Of a stretch of 50,468 nucleotides of DNA, positions 34,814 to 43,892 are shown piece after piece. Source of the stretch: Oceanospirillum sediminis (GTDB lineage: Bacteria; Pseudomonadota; Gammaproteobacteria; Pseudomonadales; Halomonadaceae); NCBI RefSeq assembly GCF_014164585.1, contig NZ_JACJFM010000034.1, forward strand, positions 1-50,468, in the 5' to 3' direction. Numbering within the stretch: position 1 is the first letter of the stretch; every line of letters begins with the position of its first letter. Under the pieces are notes generated by a model. The model was not told the origin of the DNA. It did no database searches and was given only the letters and a program-made list of their open reading frames with translations. Both the position numbers and the translations under genes were made by a program.

Positions 34814-35148
34814 GAAATATTTTTTCCTTAAATTATCTGAATATAATTCAGTAGAAATAGTTATTGCAGATAGCCGCTACCCCTTTGATGGCATAATTTT
34901 CACGCTCTTTCTGACCATGATTGGCATAACTGGTGTAAAGAGTTTACTCAGTCTGGCTGTAAGGCTATGTCTGTTTTATCAGCTGGTATCATCAGACTTT
35001 ATAGAGATTGAATAGGCTTGAAATGTAGCCATTATGCAGATAAAACAGGGGAAAATAAAGGAAACCAGCAGAAAACTGGTTTCCAGAACAAGCTTATAGT
35101 TAACTCAGCTGATCTGATGAAAATATTAATCAGGCAACGTTAAGCAGA
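34814..35148. other. Intergenic region between the binding protein and sufE
   Basis: 335 bases between two converging genes. Apart from the sufE terminator (35060-35084, listed separately) I see nothing in it. Confidence 0.4.
35060..35084 (-). terminator. Terminator of sufE
   Basis: Perfect 9-bp stem GGAAACCAG...CTGGTTTCC with a 7-base loop. On the minus strand it is followed by TTTATTTT, which places it as the sufE terminator about 65 bases past the stop codon. Confidence 0.7.
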
Positions 35149-35559
35149 TTAAGAATATTTAACCGCTAACTCAGAAATACGCTTCAGCATGGCATGTAAA
35201 CCATTGCTACGAGTCGGACTCAGGTGCTTATCCAACCCCAGATCTGCCAGGAAAGTTGGCTGAGTGGTCAGGATCTCAGCTGGAGTACGCTGATTGTAAA
35301 TTTTCATCAGCAGAGCAATCAGGCCCGACACAATTGCAGCATCACTGATCGCATTCAGTTTCAGTTCACCGTCGGCAAATTCATGGTGAATCCAGACCTG
35401 AGACTGACAACCATTAATCTTATTTTCGTCTGTTTTCCACTCTTCAGGAAACTCTGGCAGTTGCTTACCCAGGTCGATGATGTACTGATATTTGTCCATC
35501 CAGTCATCGAAAAAATCAAACTCTTCTACCAGTTCCTGCTGAGCATTTTCAATAGACAT
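35149..35559 (-). CDS. sufE: SufE family cysteine desulfurase acceptor
   Basis: 136-aa SufE/CsdE-type protein that takes persulfide sulfur from a cysteine desulfurase for Fe-S cluster assembly. The active Cys51 lies in NKINGCQSQVW. LADLGLDKHLSPTRSNGLHA near the C-terminus is typical. No sufS or csdA is adjacent, so whether it is SufE or CsdE is not settled by context. It is monocistronic with its own terminator. Confidence 0.9.
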   Translation of the reverse strand: MSIENAQQELVEEFDFFDDWMDKYQYIIDLGKQLPEFPEEWKTDENKINGCQSQVWIHHEFADGELKLNAISDAAIVSGLIALLMKIYNQRTPAEILTTQPTFLADLGLDKHLSPTRSNGLHAMLKRISELAVKYS

Positions 35560-35742
35560 AACAAGATACGCTCCAAAAAATGTTTAAACTTCAGGCAATT
35601 ATAGCAGGTCATTACTTTTCTGACCTGCGCTTTGCAAAGCAAACTTATAATCACAGCCTGCTTTGATTCTCTCAATACCAGTGGTTAGTTAACAAAGGCC
35701 CGCTATATTTTCAGCAGCCGGTACCTGAAACGGCGCACTTTT

Positions 35743-36921
35743 TCAGGCGTGCTGATATACCAGGTTAATCCATAAGCTGGCACCGACAGCCAGAATATCA
35801 TCATTAAAATCATAGTGCGGGCTATGTAAAGTACAGCTGCCTTCCGTTGAGCCATTCCCCAGCCAGAAATAACAACCTGGTACTTCGGTCAGGAAAAATG
35901 AGAAGTCTTCCGCGCCCATACTGGGTGGAAGTTTATTGTGTACTTTACCGCCTCCAAGCATGCTTTTAGCGACAGTTTCCATTATTTTTGTCGCTTTTTC
36001 ATCATTGACGGTTGCCGGATAGCGACCTGAAAAACGGATATTTCCTTTTACTTCAAAGGAGGCAGATATATGCTCAACAATGGCAGTCATACGATCATGA
36101 AGGTACTGATGGGTATCATTGTCCAATGCTCTGGTTGTACCTTTTAATGTCACTTTATCCGGAATGATGGTAGCCATAGTTCCGGCATCCATCTGCGTGA
36201 CACTAACAACACCAGATTCCAGCGGACTCAGGTTCCGGCTGATGATACTCTGAAATGCCGTAATCATATGGGCCGCGGCGATCATTGGATCAACCCCCAT
36301 ATGAGGCATGGCGCCGTGCGTACCTTCGCCTGTAATTTCGATTTCAAAGGTATCCATTCCAGCCATTACCGGGCCATCATGAACAGCAACTTCGCCAGCA
36401 TTCAGGCCGGGCCAGTTGTGCAGACCGTAAACATAATCAACAGGATATTCTTTAAAAACGCCCTGTTCGACCATTTCCCTGGCCCCGCCTTCCCCTTCTT
36501 CCGCTGGCTGGAATAACAGTACCACTTCACCGGCAAAATTCGGGTTTTCAGCCAGGTAACGTGCGGCTCCCAATAACATAGTGGTGTGACCGTCATGGCC
36601 ACAAGCATGCATTTTTCCCGGATGCTTTGATTTATGCTCAAAGCAATTCTGCTCATCCAGTGCTAATGCATCCATGTCCGCCCTTAAGGCAATAACGGGT
36701 CCAGAACCTTTGTTGCCTTTGATTTTTCCAACAACTCCGGTTTCGGCCCAGTTTCTGGTAAAAGGAATCCCCCATTCTTCCAGCTTATTGGCTACCAGGT
36801 CTGATGTCATTTTCTCCATAAATGCCAGCTCAGGATGAGCATGAATTTGTCTTCGCCAACCAATCATTTCCAGATGACGCTCCGATTGATTCGCTATAAA
36901 TTGTTCTGCAGTTTGGCTCAT
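35743..36921 (-). CDS. M20-family amidohydrolase (hippurate hydrolase-like)
   Basis: 392-aa di-metal peptidase/amidohydrolase. Metal-site motifs are ALRADMDAL, the [19 protein letters not shown] segment with its metal-binding Cys/His residues, and [17 protein letters not shown] with the catalytic Glu pair. [13 protein letters not shown] lies near the C-terminus. These enzymes remove N-acyl or related groups from amino acids. Its start codon overlaps the stop codon of the upstream tyrosine recombinase by four bases, an unusual pairing that implies one mRNA. Confidence 0.92.
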   Translation of the reverse strand: MSQTAEQFIANQSERHLEMIGWRRQIHAHPELAFMEKMTSDLVANKLEEWGIPFTRNWAETGVVGKIKGNKGSGPVIALRADMDALALDEQNCFEHKSKHPGKMHACGHDGHTTMLLGAARYLAENPNFAGEVVLLFQPAEEGEGGAREMVEQGVFKEYPVDYVYGLHNWPGLNAGEVAVHDGPVMAGMDTFEIEITGEGTHGAMPHMGVDPMIAAAHMITAFQSIISRNLSPLESGVVSVTQMDAGTMATIIPDKVTLKGTTRALDNDTHQYLHDRMTAIVEHISASFEVKGNIRFSGRYPATVNDEKATKIMETVAKSMLGGGKVHNKLPPSMGAEDFSFFLTEVPGCYFWLGNGSTEGSCTLHSPHYDFNDDILAVGASLWINLVYQHA

Positions 36922-38210
36922 CTGTCTGTATCCTTTGTCGATCTTTGATTAACAGCATCATGCCAGGCTTCATCTTCAGCGTGGAAATAAATCGCTGTTG
37001 TTTCAAGCTTACTATGTCTGGCCGTTTTACTGACCAGTCGGAGATCCACTCCCTGATCGGCCAGGTGAGTAATGGCCGTATGTCGAAACCAGTGAGTGGA
37101 TGCTGTTCGTAAGCGCCAGGCCTGTTCCGGGTTTTCGTTTGCCACTTTTTCTGCGGCATCCTGTAGCATTTTTTTACTAAGTCGGTAAACCATATTCGGA
37201 CTGATACCGCGCTTACCTTTTACCGAACGAATAAAAGGAGAATCATCATCCGCTTCCGGCAAGGCTGATAACCCCAGGTGTCTGCGATATTCTGTGACTT
37301 TCTCCATTAAAGGATCTGGCACAGGAACCTCTGCATATTTTTTCCCTTTACCCAGTACCCGCCACCACCAGCGCCCTCGCCTCTGAAAAAAGTCATTCAT
37401 CCGGCATTGAGCGACTTCACTAGCACGAGGGGCCAGATAATAGAGAAAATACAGCAAAGTATGCTGTCTCATCCATTCATCATGGCTACGCTGATCATCA
37501 TAACCTTCTGGTAACTGATTGAATAGTAACTGTATATCTTCCAGCTCCAGATAGCGTTCCGTTTTTTGAGGGGTGCTTTCTTTTTTGACGGCTTTAATCA
37601 GAGCCAGAGGATTTCCTCTCAGATAATCAGCATCTCTCAGATAATTGAATAAGCCTTTAAGAATGGTCAGTGTCTGCTTCTGGCTTGCCTGACTTAAACC
37701 TTTCTGGAAAGGCTTCCATTTTTCGGAATGCCTTGGAGCCCTGCCACCACACCAGAAACTGGCGGGTTGCGGATCTTTGATAAAATTCTGATAATCCGCA
37801 ATATCCTGACGATTCAGATCAGATAAGGCTTTGCCTTGCTGATGCCAGCACCAGAGTAACAAGCGCTCCGCTTCCCTTCGGTAACTGCGGAATGTTTCAT
37901 CTGAATTCTGAAATTCCATCAACCAGGATTGAACGGCTTCAAGATCATTATCCGCCCGAATCTGAGGTTCATGATCCAGACGATTAACACCCCAGCGACC
38001 GGAGAGCTGTTCGGGCAGATCCTGAATAATCGCGGGCATGTATTCTATTGGGCGAAGATCCGCAATACTGATTTCTGAGCTTAATTCTTGTTGCGGAGCT
38101 TCATTTTCCGGTAAAACCAGGTCCCTTCCGGAGCTCATAGCGCTCAATCCTCTTAAAAAGTGACTTTTCAGGCCTTTATTGGCATTATTCTGCAACTGAT
38201 GGTCCGTCAT
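36918..38210 (-). CDS. Tyrosine recombinase/integrase
   Basis: 430-aa site-specific recombinase with an N-terminal SAM-like core-binding domain (about residues 90-200) and a C-terminal catalytic domain. The catalytic residues Arg262 ([10 protein letters not shown]), His373 and Arg376 (THWFRHTA) and Tyr408 (TTAIYFH) are all present, so it should be active. It lacks features I would require for an integron IntI. It is divergent from a KfrA-like gene and overlaps the M20 gene. I see no attachment-site direct repeats bounding an element. Confidence 0.9.
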   Translation of the reverse strand: MTDHQLQNNANKGLKSHFLRGLSAMSSGRDLVLPENEAPQQELSSEISIADLRPIEYMPAIIQDLPEQLSGRWGVNRLDHEPQIRADNDLEAVQSWLMEFQNSDETFRSYRREAERLLLWCWHQQGKALSDLNRQDIADYQNFIKDPQPASFWCGGRAPRHSEKWKPFQKGLSQASQKQTLTILKGLFNYLRDADYLRGNPLALIKAVKKESTPQKTERYLELEDIQLLFNQLPEGYDDQRSHDEWMRQHTLLYFLYYLAPRASEVAQCRMNDFFQRRGRWWWRVLGKGKKYAEVPVPDPLMEKVTEYRRHLGLSALPEADDDSPFIRSVKGKRGISPNMVYRLSKKMLQDAAEKVANENPEQAWRLRTASTHWFRHTAITHLADQGVDLRLVSKTARHSKLETTAIYFHAEDEAWHDAVNQRSTKDTDR

Positions 38211-38670
38211 AGCGGTACTCTGCTGATCAAAAAACGATCAACCAGGCGTCTCTGTGTGAAATATTCAGGGGTATTACCCTGATCAGGTTTCAGATTTTAA
38301 TCTCAGCGATACTTCATTTTTTCAATATTTTTATTTTTTAAGAAAATAGCAGCTTAATAACTATATTTTATTAGAAATAAGCCGCTTTTATTGAACGATG
38401 GATGTCGCTGACTGACATTTTAAAACCCTATTACCTCGCTTTTTGCCTCTTTTCCTATCTCTCAGACTGATTTTGAAGCTTACAGAGCTTGTTTCCTGCA
38501 TAGAGGGCTATCTTGGCCTATAGTGTAACACTGTAATTTCAAAAATTCATGGTTATATCCGTTACCGTGAATTATTACATCTTACGATATTTTATTTAAC
38601 GTATTACGTTTTATGTAATATAATAAACGACGTAATATCCTAAACCTGTAATAAGTGGGACAAGCTGAAA
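38211..38670. promoter_or_regulatory. Divergent AT-rich region with KfrA-like operator repeats
   Basis: 460 bases between the recombinase and the kfrA-like gene. Near the latter, TATTACGT (38602-38609) and ACGTAATA (38630-38637) are perfect inverted partners. TATTAC (38602-38607) and GTAATA (38615-38620) give a second, tighter inverted pair. Since KfrA proteins bind AT-rich repeats at their own promoter, this is a plausible autoregulatory site. Confidence 0.5.
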
Positions 38671-39684
38671 ATGGCGAGAAGTGGCATTAGTTATGACGAG
38701 GTGAAGCTGGCGATCGACGAGATGCTGGCGGAAGGGCTGAACCCAACTATCGCAGGTCTGCGAGAAAAACTGGGGACCGGCAGCTTTACTACAATCTCGG
38801 AACATCTGAAACGCTGGCGTGGCGAAAGGCAGGAAAAACCGGTTGCCGCCACGGGCACCCCTGCTCCGGAAACATTGAGTGGAATGATGCAAAGTCTCTG
38901 GCAACAAGCCCGGGAAGAAGCCAATAAAGAACTGGAACAGTACAAAGAAAAAATCGACCAGGAAGTGAAGTCTGCTCTGGAAGAAAAACAAAAAGCGCTG
39001 GAGTCAGCATTAGAAACCGAGAAGAAAAATAGCTGGCTGGAAGATAAAAATACTGAACTGCAAAATCGCATCTCAGAATCAGAACGCCTGACCGGACAAC
39101 TGCAGGAGCAGAATCAGGCATTAACAGAAGAAGTTGAGTTAGCCGGAAAGCAACTGGAAGCCGTTAAGAAAACAGCCAAAGAGCAGCAGGATGCTCATCT
39201 GGAAAAAGAATCTGAATTACAACAAGCTCTGGATGAACAAAAAGATGCTGTTGCAGAAATCAGCAAAGGATTCCAGCAACAACTCTCTGAAGAGAGAAAG
39301 CGCTCTGAGCAAAGCGAGCAACACTGGTTATCTCAGTTAGATAGCGAACGACAGAAAAACAAGCAACTCACCGATCTGCTGAGTTCAACCAAAGATATCC
39401 AGCAAAAACTGGCAGGATTTGGCGATAAACTGGAAAAACAACTGCAACAGTTAAAGCAAGATCAAGAACTGTATATAAATACAGCTATAGAGAAAAATGG
39501 TAAAAACCTGACTGAATCTGTATCCGAACTGGAAACACAGCTGCAGAATCAAATGACAGCTCAGCAAGAACTAACCGGAACGCTGGATAATCAGTTACAA
39601 CTGATGCAGCATCAATTAACGGATATACAGCAGAAACCCCACTGGCTGTGGTCAGTAAACTGGCAAACAAAATCGGATAATTAA
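38671..39684 (+). CDS. KfrA-like DNA-binding protein with a long coiled coil
   Basis: 337-aa protein. The N-terminal ~60 residues match the KfrA DNA-binding domain (SYDEVKLAIDEMLAEGLNPT, LREKLGTGSFTTISEHLKRW). The rest, about residues 75-325, is a Glu/Gln/Lys-rich coiled coil. KfrA is best known from plasmids, where it aids partitioning and regulates itself. Here it stands divergent to a tyrosine recombinase on what looks like chromosomal DNA, which may be a trace of an integrated plasmid or island. Confidence 0.85.
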   Translation: MARSGISYDEVKLAIDEMLAEGLNPTIAGLREKLGTGSFTTISEHLKRWRGERQEKPVAATGTPAPETLSGMMQSLWQQAREEANKELEQYKEKIDQEVKSALEEKQKALESALETEKKNSWLEDKNTELQNRISESERLTGQLQEQNQALTEEVELAGKQLEAVKKTAKEQQDAHLEKESELQQALDEQKDAVAEISKGFQQQLSEERKRSEQSEQHWLSQLDSERQKNKQLTDLLSSTKDIQQKLAGFGDKLEKQLQQLKQDQELYINTAIEKNGKNLTESVSELETQLQNQMTAQQELTGTLDNQLQLMQHQLTDIQQKPHWLWSVNWQTKSDN

Positions 39685-39778
39685 AACGATTTAAAATACA
39701 GAGTCAGCCCCTTTGAGAAAATGCAGGCTGGATATAAAGTGTCATCTGAAACTGAAATGCTTGTTGATGCCCGATCGA

Positions 39779-39801
39779 TAGTTTTCAGGATACTTGTCCA
39801 G
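39779..39801 (-). repeat. Dispersed repeat motif, copy c
   Basis: Best-preserved copy of the motif: CTGGACAAGTATCCTGAAAA followed by CTA on the minus strand. Confidence 0.55.
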
Positions 39802-40228
39802 CCTGCAGAGCGAATAGCAACCATAAACAGGATAAAGCATGCCCTTGAGAGGCTTTAAAATATCAGATACAAGAGTATTGATTTCAAAAAAATCAGTCAA
39901 AATCTTAGAAAATATAATTAAAATTCATTAAAACCCTATAAAATAAGAACTTTAAATATCAAGAGATAGCGCTGACATTTAAATCTGAGAATTTATCAGG
40001 GTGGTAGCTCTGCAGATTTTACATAGAGACAGCAAGCTGGTTGTTTTTTGATCAGAAAAGACCGGCCAAAAGGCTATCCTGAAGACCATTCAGCAGGGTT
40101 ATTTGCCTGCCGCCAGGGAAAAAAGTGTCGAATGATGCTTAAGCTCTCGAAAATAGAGGCTTTCAATGAAAAAATTACCTTAAACTGCGCATATTAGCTT
40201 ATTTTATTTATTGGCTCAGCTGTATCGG

Positions 40229-40251
40229 TAGTTTTCAAGGTACTAATCCAG
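40229..40251 (-). repeat. Dispersed repeat motif, copy e
   Basis: CTGGATTAGTACCTTGAAAA followed by CTA on the minus strand. It has the same orientation as copy c about 450 bases earlier, with several substitutions. Confidence 0.45.
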
Positions 40252-40353
40252 ACCTAACCTGATTCTGTGCGGGAAATTGATAACCATCGGCTCTGGTTCA
40301 TAAACGGGCAATATATTGAATGCCTTATTCCACCCCGATTGTGGCCTGAAGTT

Positions 40354-40638
40354 TTACTTGTTCTTTTTTTGTCTGAAGAAAATAACCGCCAGCCATATAA
40401 TACAACCCACACAAGCCAACGCTCCTACTGGTATAGTAAAAAAAGCAAACCAGAAAAGAATCCCCAGGCGGTGCAGTAGTTCACCAATATCATATCCTGA
40501 AACCTCACAGGGATATGTAAAACCTTCATGAAGCCTGCAGCCGTTCGCGTCTGCTATCAAAGTAGCCAGTGCAGTCAGTAATAATGGGGCCATGGCAAAA
40601 ATGACCGAGATCAGAATGCCAAGCAGCGGCTTTTTCAT
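40354..40638 (-). CDS. Small membrane protein, 94 aa
   Basis: Unrecognised protein with two hydrophobic spans: an N-terminal GILISVIFAMAPLLLTALAT and a C-terminal ILFWFAFFTIPVGALACVGC continuing to a basic RQKKNK tail. Between them is a short loop with two Cys (GCRLHEGFTYPCEVSG) that would be periplasmic and could form a disulfide. The ATG at 40638 has AAGGA about ten bases upstream; the longer frame from 40776 reads into non-protein-like sequence. Confidence 0.6.
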   Translation of the reverse strand: MKKPLLGILISVIFAMAPLLLTALATLIADANGCRLHEGFTYPCEVSGYDIGELLHRLGILFWFAFFTIPVGALACVGCIIWLAVIFFRQKKNK

Positions 40639-40858
40639 TTTGAGAGTATCCTTACAGTAAATCACCAGATATATCTGAGCTAATACATCTGAGCGAGTAT
40701 ATTGGCACAATGCTGTTTCGGTATTAACTCTTCGTAACTGAAGAGTTTTATAAACTGAATCGGATCTGACAGACACCGTCCTGAAAAACCGGTAACTGCC
40801 AGATCAAGCCTGGATTAGTACAGAGAAAACAAGTCCCCTACCCGCATGCCATATGCTG

Positions 40859-41383
40859 TTATGATAGATCGCTTTTTCTGGATAAGACAAAATTATTCAG
40901 CTCGGCAACAGAGCGGATAACATGTAGCTCTTTCCCTGCTGACAACTCTTGTAATTTTTCAGAGAAATCATCATTCCAGAATTGAGGGCAAAGCTTTAAG
41001 GTTTTATAGCTTTCGATACTGCCTTTTATGACAGAGCTACCATCCGGCCAGCCTTCTGGTTTTACAAATAAGCCCTTCACCAATCTTTTGGTCACTAGCC
41101 AATAGCTGGTTGAATATGGCAGATCAATATAGATCAGGGTATCAGCAGCGTTTAACCGCTTGTAAAAAGAACCGATTGGGCCAAAACCATCTATGATCCA
41201 ATGATCGGACATCAGTATTTCATCATGCGCCTGGTCATATACCTCCCGCTCAACTCGCTCACCGTTTGCCTTAAATACAATCGAGTCTAATTGATGCAAA
41301 GGTATACCGGAAACCGCTGCCAGTTTTTTACTCAGAGTAGATTTACCACTGCCAGGCTTGCCGAATACAGCCACTTTTTTCAT
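40859..41383 (-). CDS. P-loop nucleotide kinase-like protein (topology-modulation/FlaR type)
   Basis: 174-aa protein of the adenylate-kinase-like P-loop group. Walker A is GKPGSGKST (8-16), followed by LHQLDSIVFKANGERV, a DHWIIDGFGP block and a lid-like VTKRLVKGLFVKPEG with basic residues. Relatives are annotated as adenylate kinase-related or DNA topology modulation protein; the true substrate is unknown. A single gene on the minus strand. Confidence 0.82.
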   Translation of the reverse strand: MKKVAVFGKPGSGKSTLSKKLAAVSGIPLHQLDSIVFKANGERVEREVYDQAHDEILMSDHWIIDGFGPIGSFYKRLNAADTLIYIDLPYSTSYWLVTKRLVKGLFVKPEGWPDGSSVIKGSIESYKTLKLCPQFWNDDFSEKLQELSAGKELHVIRSVAELNNFVLSRKSDLS

Positions 41384-41426
41384 ATTACCTCCATGAATGG
41401 AAACTAAAACCCGGGAGGCGGAAACG

Positions 41427-41450
41427 AAAAAACCCGCCTGTCGGCGGGTT
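41427..41450 (-). terminator. Terminator downstream of the Old Yellow Enzyme gene
   Basis: AACCCGCC-tgtc-GGCGGGTT, an 8-bp GC-rich stem with a tetraloop. On the minus strand it is followed by six T residues. It stands about 230 bases past the OYE stop codon and before the P-loop kinase gene. Confidence 0.8.
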
Positions 41451-41614
41451 TGATCAGATTATAAACATCAGAAATCCCACCATTCCTAAGGAATGATGAT
41501 AATTCGTACGATCTGGTTCTGATGTGCAGGATTCATATTCATCAGATTACAGTGAAGGATAGAGCATTTTATGTCAATGAAGAATTGTATAAAACATGTT
41601 AACAGCAACAATAC

Positions 41615-41663
41615 GCTTCCTGCTTCCTGCTTCCTGCTTCCTGCTTCCTGCTTCCTGCTTCCT
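41615..41663. repeat. Heptanucleotide tandem repeat, seven copies of GCTTCCT
   Basis: Seven perfect copies of the 7-base unit GCTTCCT, ending 13 bases before the stop codon of the OYE gene on the other strand. Since 7 is not a multiple of 3, changes in copy number would shift any frame through it, but no real gene crosses it. It is likely a variable-number repeat formed by slippage. Confidence 0.95.
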
Positions 41664-41676
41664 GCCCACAGAATAT

Positions 41677-42780
41677 TTATTCCGGGTATACCGGATAATC
41701 GGTATACCCGGTTTTATCTGAGGAAAACAGGGTCTCTGCGTCAAAAGTGTTTATCGGATACCCCTGCTTCATTCTTTCAGGTAAATCCGGGTTGGCAATA
41801 AATGCTCGGCCGAAACCAATCAGATCAGCATAATGATTCATCAACACATGCTCGGTTTTTTTACCATCATAACCACCGGCACAGATAATCGTCCCTTTAT
41901 ACAGCTGTCTGACCAGGGCTCGGAAATTGTCACTGTATTCTGGTGCATTATCCCAATCGGCCTCGGCCAGATGCAGATAACCAATTCCCAACTCCTGCAA
42001 CACAGAAATGATATAACTGAATGTCATCAGTGGATCGTCATCCTGCATATCTTTCAGATCATTAAAGGGAGAAATACGTACGCCAATCTTCCCTGGAGGG
42101 ATTACTTCAGACACAGCCAGCAAAATATCTCTTAATAAACGGCTTCGATTAGTCAGATTACCTCCCCACTGATCATTGCGTTGATTACTCCCGGTTCTGA
42201 AAAATTGATCCAGTAAGTAGCCATTAGCAGCATGTATTTCTACACCATCGAAACCTGCTTCAACAGCATTTAACGCGGCTTGCCGGTAATCCAGAATAAT
42301 CTGTTTTATGTCGGACTCTGTCAGTGCCCGTGGTTGCTCTGCCGGAATCTTTTCAACTACGCCCGATGCGGTTCGATCATAAACCCAAGTATCTTTGGCC
42401 ACTACGGCTGAAGGTGCTACCGGAGCTTGCAAATCGGGTTGAAAACGCGCAGCAGAGACTCGCCCGACATGCCATAACTGGACATAAATCACGCTATTCT
42501 CTTCATGAACGGCATCGGTAATATTTCGCCAGCCCTGAATTTGCTCCTGAGTATAAATTCCTGGTGTAGCGGCATAACCCTTACCTTGCTGAGAGATCTG
42601 AGTGGCTTCAGTAATCAATAACCCTGCTCCTGAACGCTGCCGGTAATATTCTTTCATCAGTGTTCCGGGAATATCACCGGGTTGATCGGTTCTCGACCGG
42701 GTCATGGGAGGTAACACTATTCTGTTTTTCAGGGTTTTCTCTGCCAGTGTGTAGTTTGTAAATAAGTCAGGTAATGACAT
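41677..42780 (-). CDS. Old Yellow Enzyme family FMN ene-reductase
   Basis: 367-aa NADPH-dependent flavin reductase of activated alkenes and electrophiles (NemA/OYE group). Visible blocks are KNRIVLPPMTRSR, YVQLWHVGR, FDGVEIHAANGYLLDQFF (with the catalytic His-Ala-Ala-Asn) and GFGRAFIANPDLPERM (FMN phosphate-binding end). It is divergent from a LysR regulator with a perfect palindrome between the two. This arrangement suggests inducible detoxification of reactive electrophiles. Confidence 0.92.
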   Translation of the reverse strand: MSLPDLFTNYTLAEKTLKNRIVLPPMTRSRTDQPGDIPGTLMKEYYRQRSGAGLLITEATQISQQGKGYAATPGIYTQEQIQGWRNITDAVHEENSVIYVQLWHVGRVSAARFQPDLQAPVAPSAVVAKDTWVYDRTASGVVEKIPAEQPRALTESDIKQIILDYRQAALNAVEAGFDGVEIHAANGYLLDQFFRTGSNQRNDQWGGNLTNRSRLLRDILLAVSEVIPPGKIGVRISPFNDLKDMQDDDPLMTFSYIISVLQELGIGYLHLAEADWDNAPEYSDNFRALVRQLYKGTIICAGGYDGKKTEHVLMNHYADLIGFGRAFIANPDLPERMKQGYPINTFDAETLFSSDKTGYTDYPVYPE

Positions 42781-42865
42781 GACAAAGCCTCTTCAGTTAA
42801 GTCGTTGACCACATCATTATCTTTTTATTGTAGAATTTTGATAATTAGCCTGAGTATTCAATCAG

Positions 42866-42884
42866 ATTCAAATTAAATTTGAAT
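42866..42884. promoter_or_regulatory. Perfect palindrome in the OYE-LysR divergent region
   Basis: ATTCAAATT-a-AATTTGAAT, 9-bp arms around one base. It lies 86 bases from the OYE start and 69 from the LysR start. It fits the T-N11-A pattern of LysR sites and is the probable operator shared by the two genes. Confidence 0.65.
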
Positions 42885-42952
42885 ATAGATTGGTTACAGA
42901 TAGACTGTTGCCATATATAAGAGAATGGCAACGCAGACAAAACAGACACAAT

Positions 42953-43888
42953 ATGCAACATGAATTACTAACACTTTTTGTCGAAAGTGCCCACCGGGGA
43001 TCTATTTCCGCAGGTGGCCGTGTGCTTGGACTCAGCCCTGCTGCGGCCTCTGCAGCCATTAAACGCCTGGAAAAAAATCTGGGCGTACGTCTGCTTGAAC
43101 GATCAACACGTTCTCTTAGTCTGACCTCGGCTGGTGAAGAATACCTGTCGATGATTGCTCCGGCACTGGAGCAACTGGATGAAGCCAGACTTTATATTCA
43201 GGAACAGCAAAATACGCCTAAAGGTGATATTCGCCTCAGTATTCCATCAGATCTGGGACGCAGCCTGATAGCCCTATGGATTATGGAGTTTCATCAGCAA
43301 TACCCTGATATTCGCCTGCATCTGTCAGTAAGTGACCGGCCTGTAGATCTGATCGATGACAGTATTGATTTAGCCATTCGCTATGGACAATTATCAGACT
43401 CTTCTCTTATCAGTCGCTTGTTACTGCATAATCAAAGGGTGCTTTGTGCGTCAGCAGATTATCTGCAACACCATGGCATCCCCACCACACCGGATGAATT
43501 GATTAATCATCAATGCCTGACCATTTCTGCTAAAAGCAGCTTTAATCAACACTGGCAACTGCAACACCCGGAGCATGGTAAAAGAAAAGTGGCTATCAGA
43601 AACTCTCTGCAATCAGACGACGGCAATCTGATTCGTTTATGGGCTTTGCAAGGCGCTGGTATTGCTTTGAAGTCATGGACGGATGTCTGCCAGGATATTC
43701 AGACAAAAAAACTAATCCGGGTTTTACCGGAATGGAGCAGCCTGAACGCACCTCTGCAACTGATCTATGTTCAGAAACAATTGCAACCTGGCAGGATCAG
43801 ACTATTGGTTGATTTTCTTGTGAAAAAATTCCAGTACTTCGAACAAAGTCAGGAGATGAATCATTCAGAGTCGCGGCTACTTCCATGA
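42953..43888 (+). CDS. LysR-family transcriptional regulator
   Basis: 311-aa regulator: N-terminal winged helix-turn-helix (FVESAHRGSISAGGRVLGLS, AASAAIKRLEKNLGVRLLER) and a C-terminal effector domain with GDIRLSIPSDLGRSL and IDLAIRYGQLSDSSL, of the CrgA/DmlR-like group. I start at the ATG at 42953, where homology begins; a TTG at 42890 only extends the frame. It probably controls the divergent OYE gene. Confidence 0.9.
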   Translation: MQHELLTLFVESAHRGSISAGGRVLGLSPAAASAAIKRLEKNLGVRLLERSTRSLSLTSAGEEYLSMIAPALEQLDEARLYIQEQQNTPKGDIRLSIPSDLGRSLIALWIMEFHQQYPDIRLHLSVSDRPVDLIDDSIDLAIRYGQLSDSSLISRLLLHNQRVLCASADYLQHHGIPTTPDELINHQCLTISAKSSFNQHWQLQHPEHGKRKVAIRNSLQSDDGNLIRLWALQGAGIALKSWTDVCQDIQTKKLIRVLPEWSSLNAPLQLIYVQKQLQPGRIRLLVDFLVKKFQYFEQSQEMNHSESRLLP

Positions 43889-43892
43889 TCAC

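Larger units (their letters stand above)
39685..40353. other. Intergenic region with three dispersed repeat motifs
   Basis: About 670 AT-rich bases with no supported gene. Copies of the dispersed motif lie at 39779-39801 (minus strand, CTGGACAAGTATCCTGAAAA then CTA), 40072-40090 (plus) and 40229-40251 (minus). The small frames at 40267-40531 have no ribosome site and overlap the next gene on the other strand. Confidence 0.45.

Noticed and set aside
36918-38210. Tyrosine recombinase as the missing integron integrase
   Set aside because: It is 430 aa with a long N-terminal extension, lies 9 kb from the array with unrelated genes between, and has no attI-like site. I see no IntI-specific insert.
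41615-41663. Possible CRISPR or attachment-site repeat
   Set aside because: The copies are contiguous 7-base units with no spacers; it is a simple tandem repeat.
41571-41801. 76-aa frame through the heptanucleotide repeat
   Set aside because: Low-complexity translation of the GCTTCCT tract, then antisense to the OYE gene.
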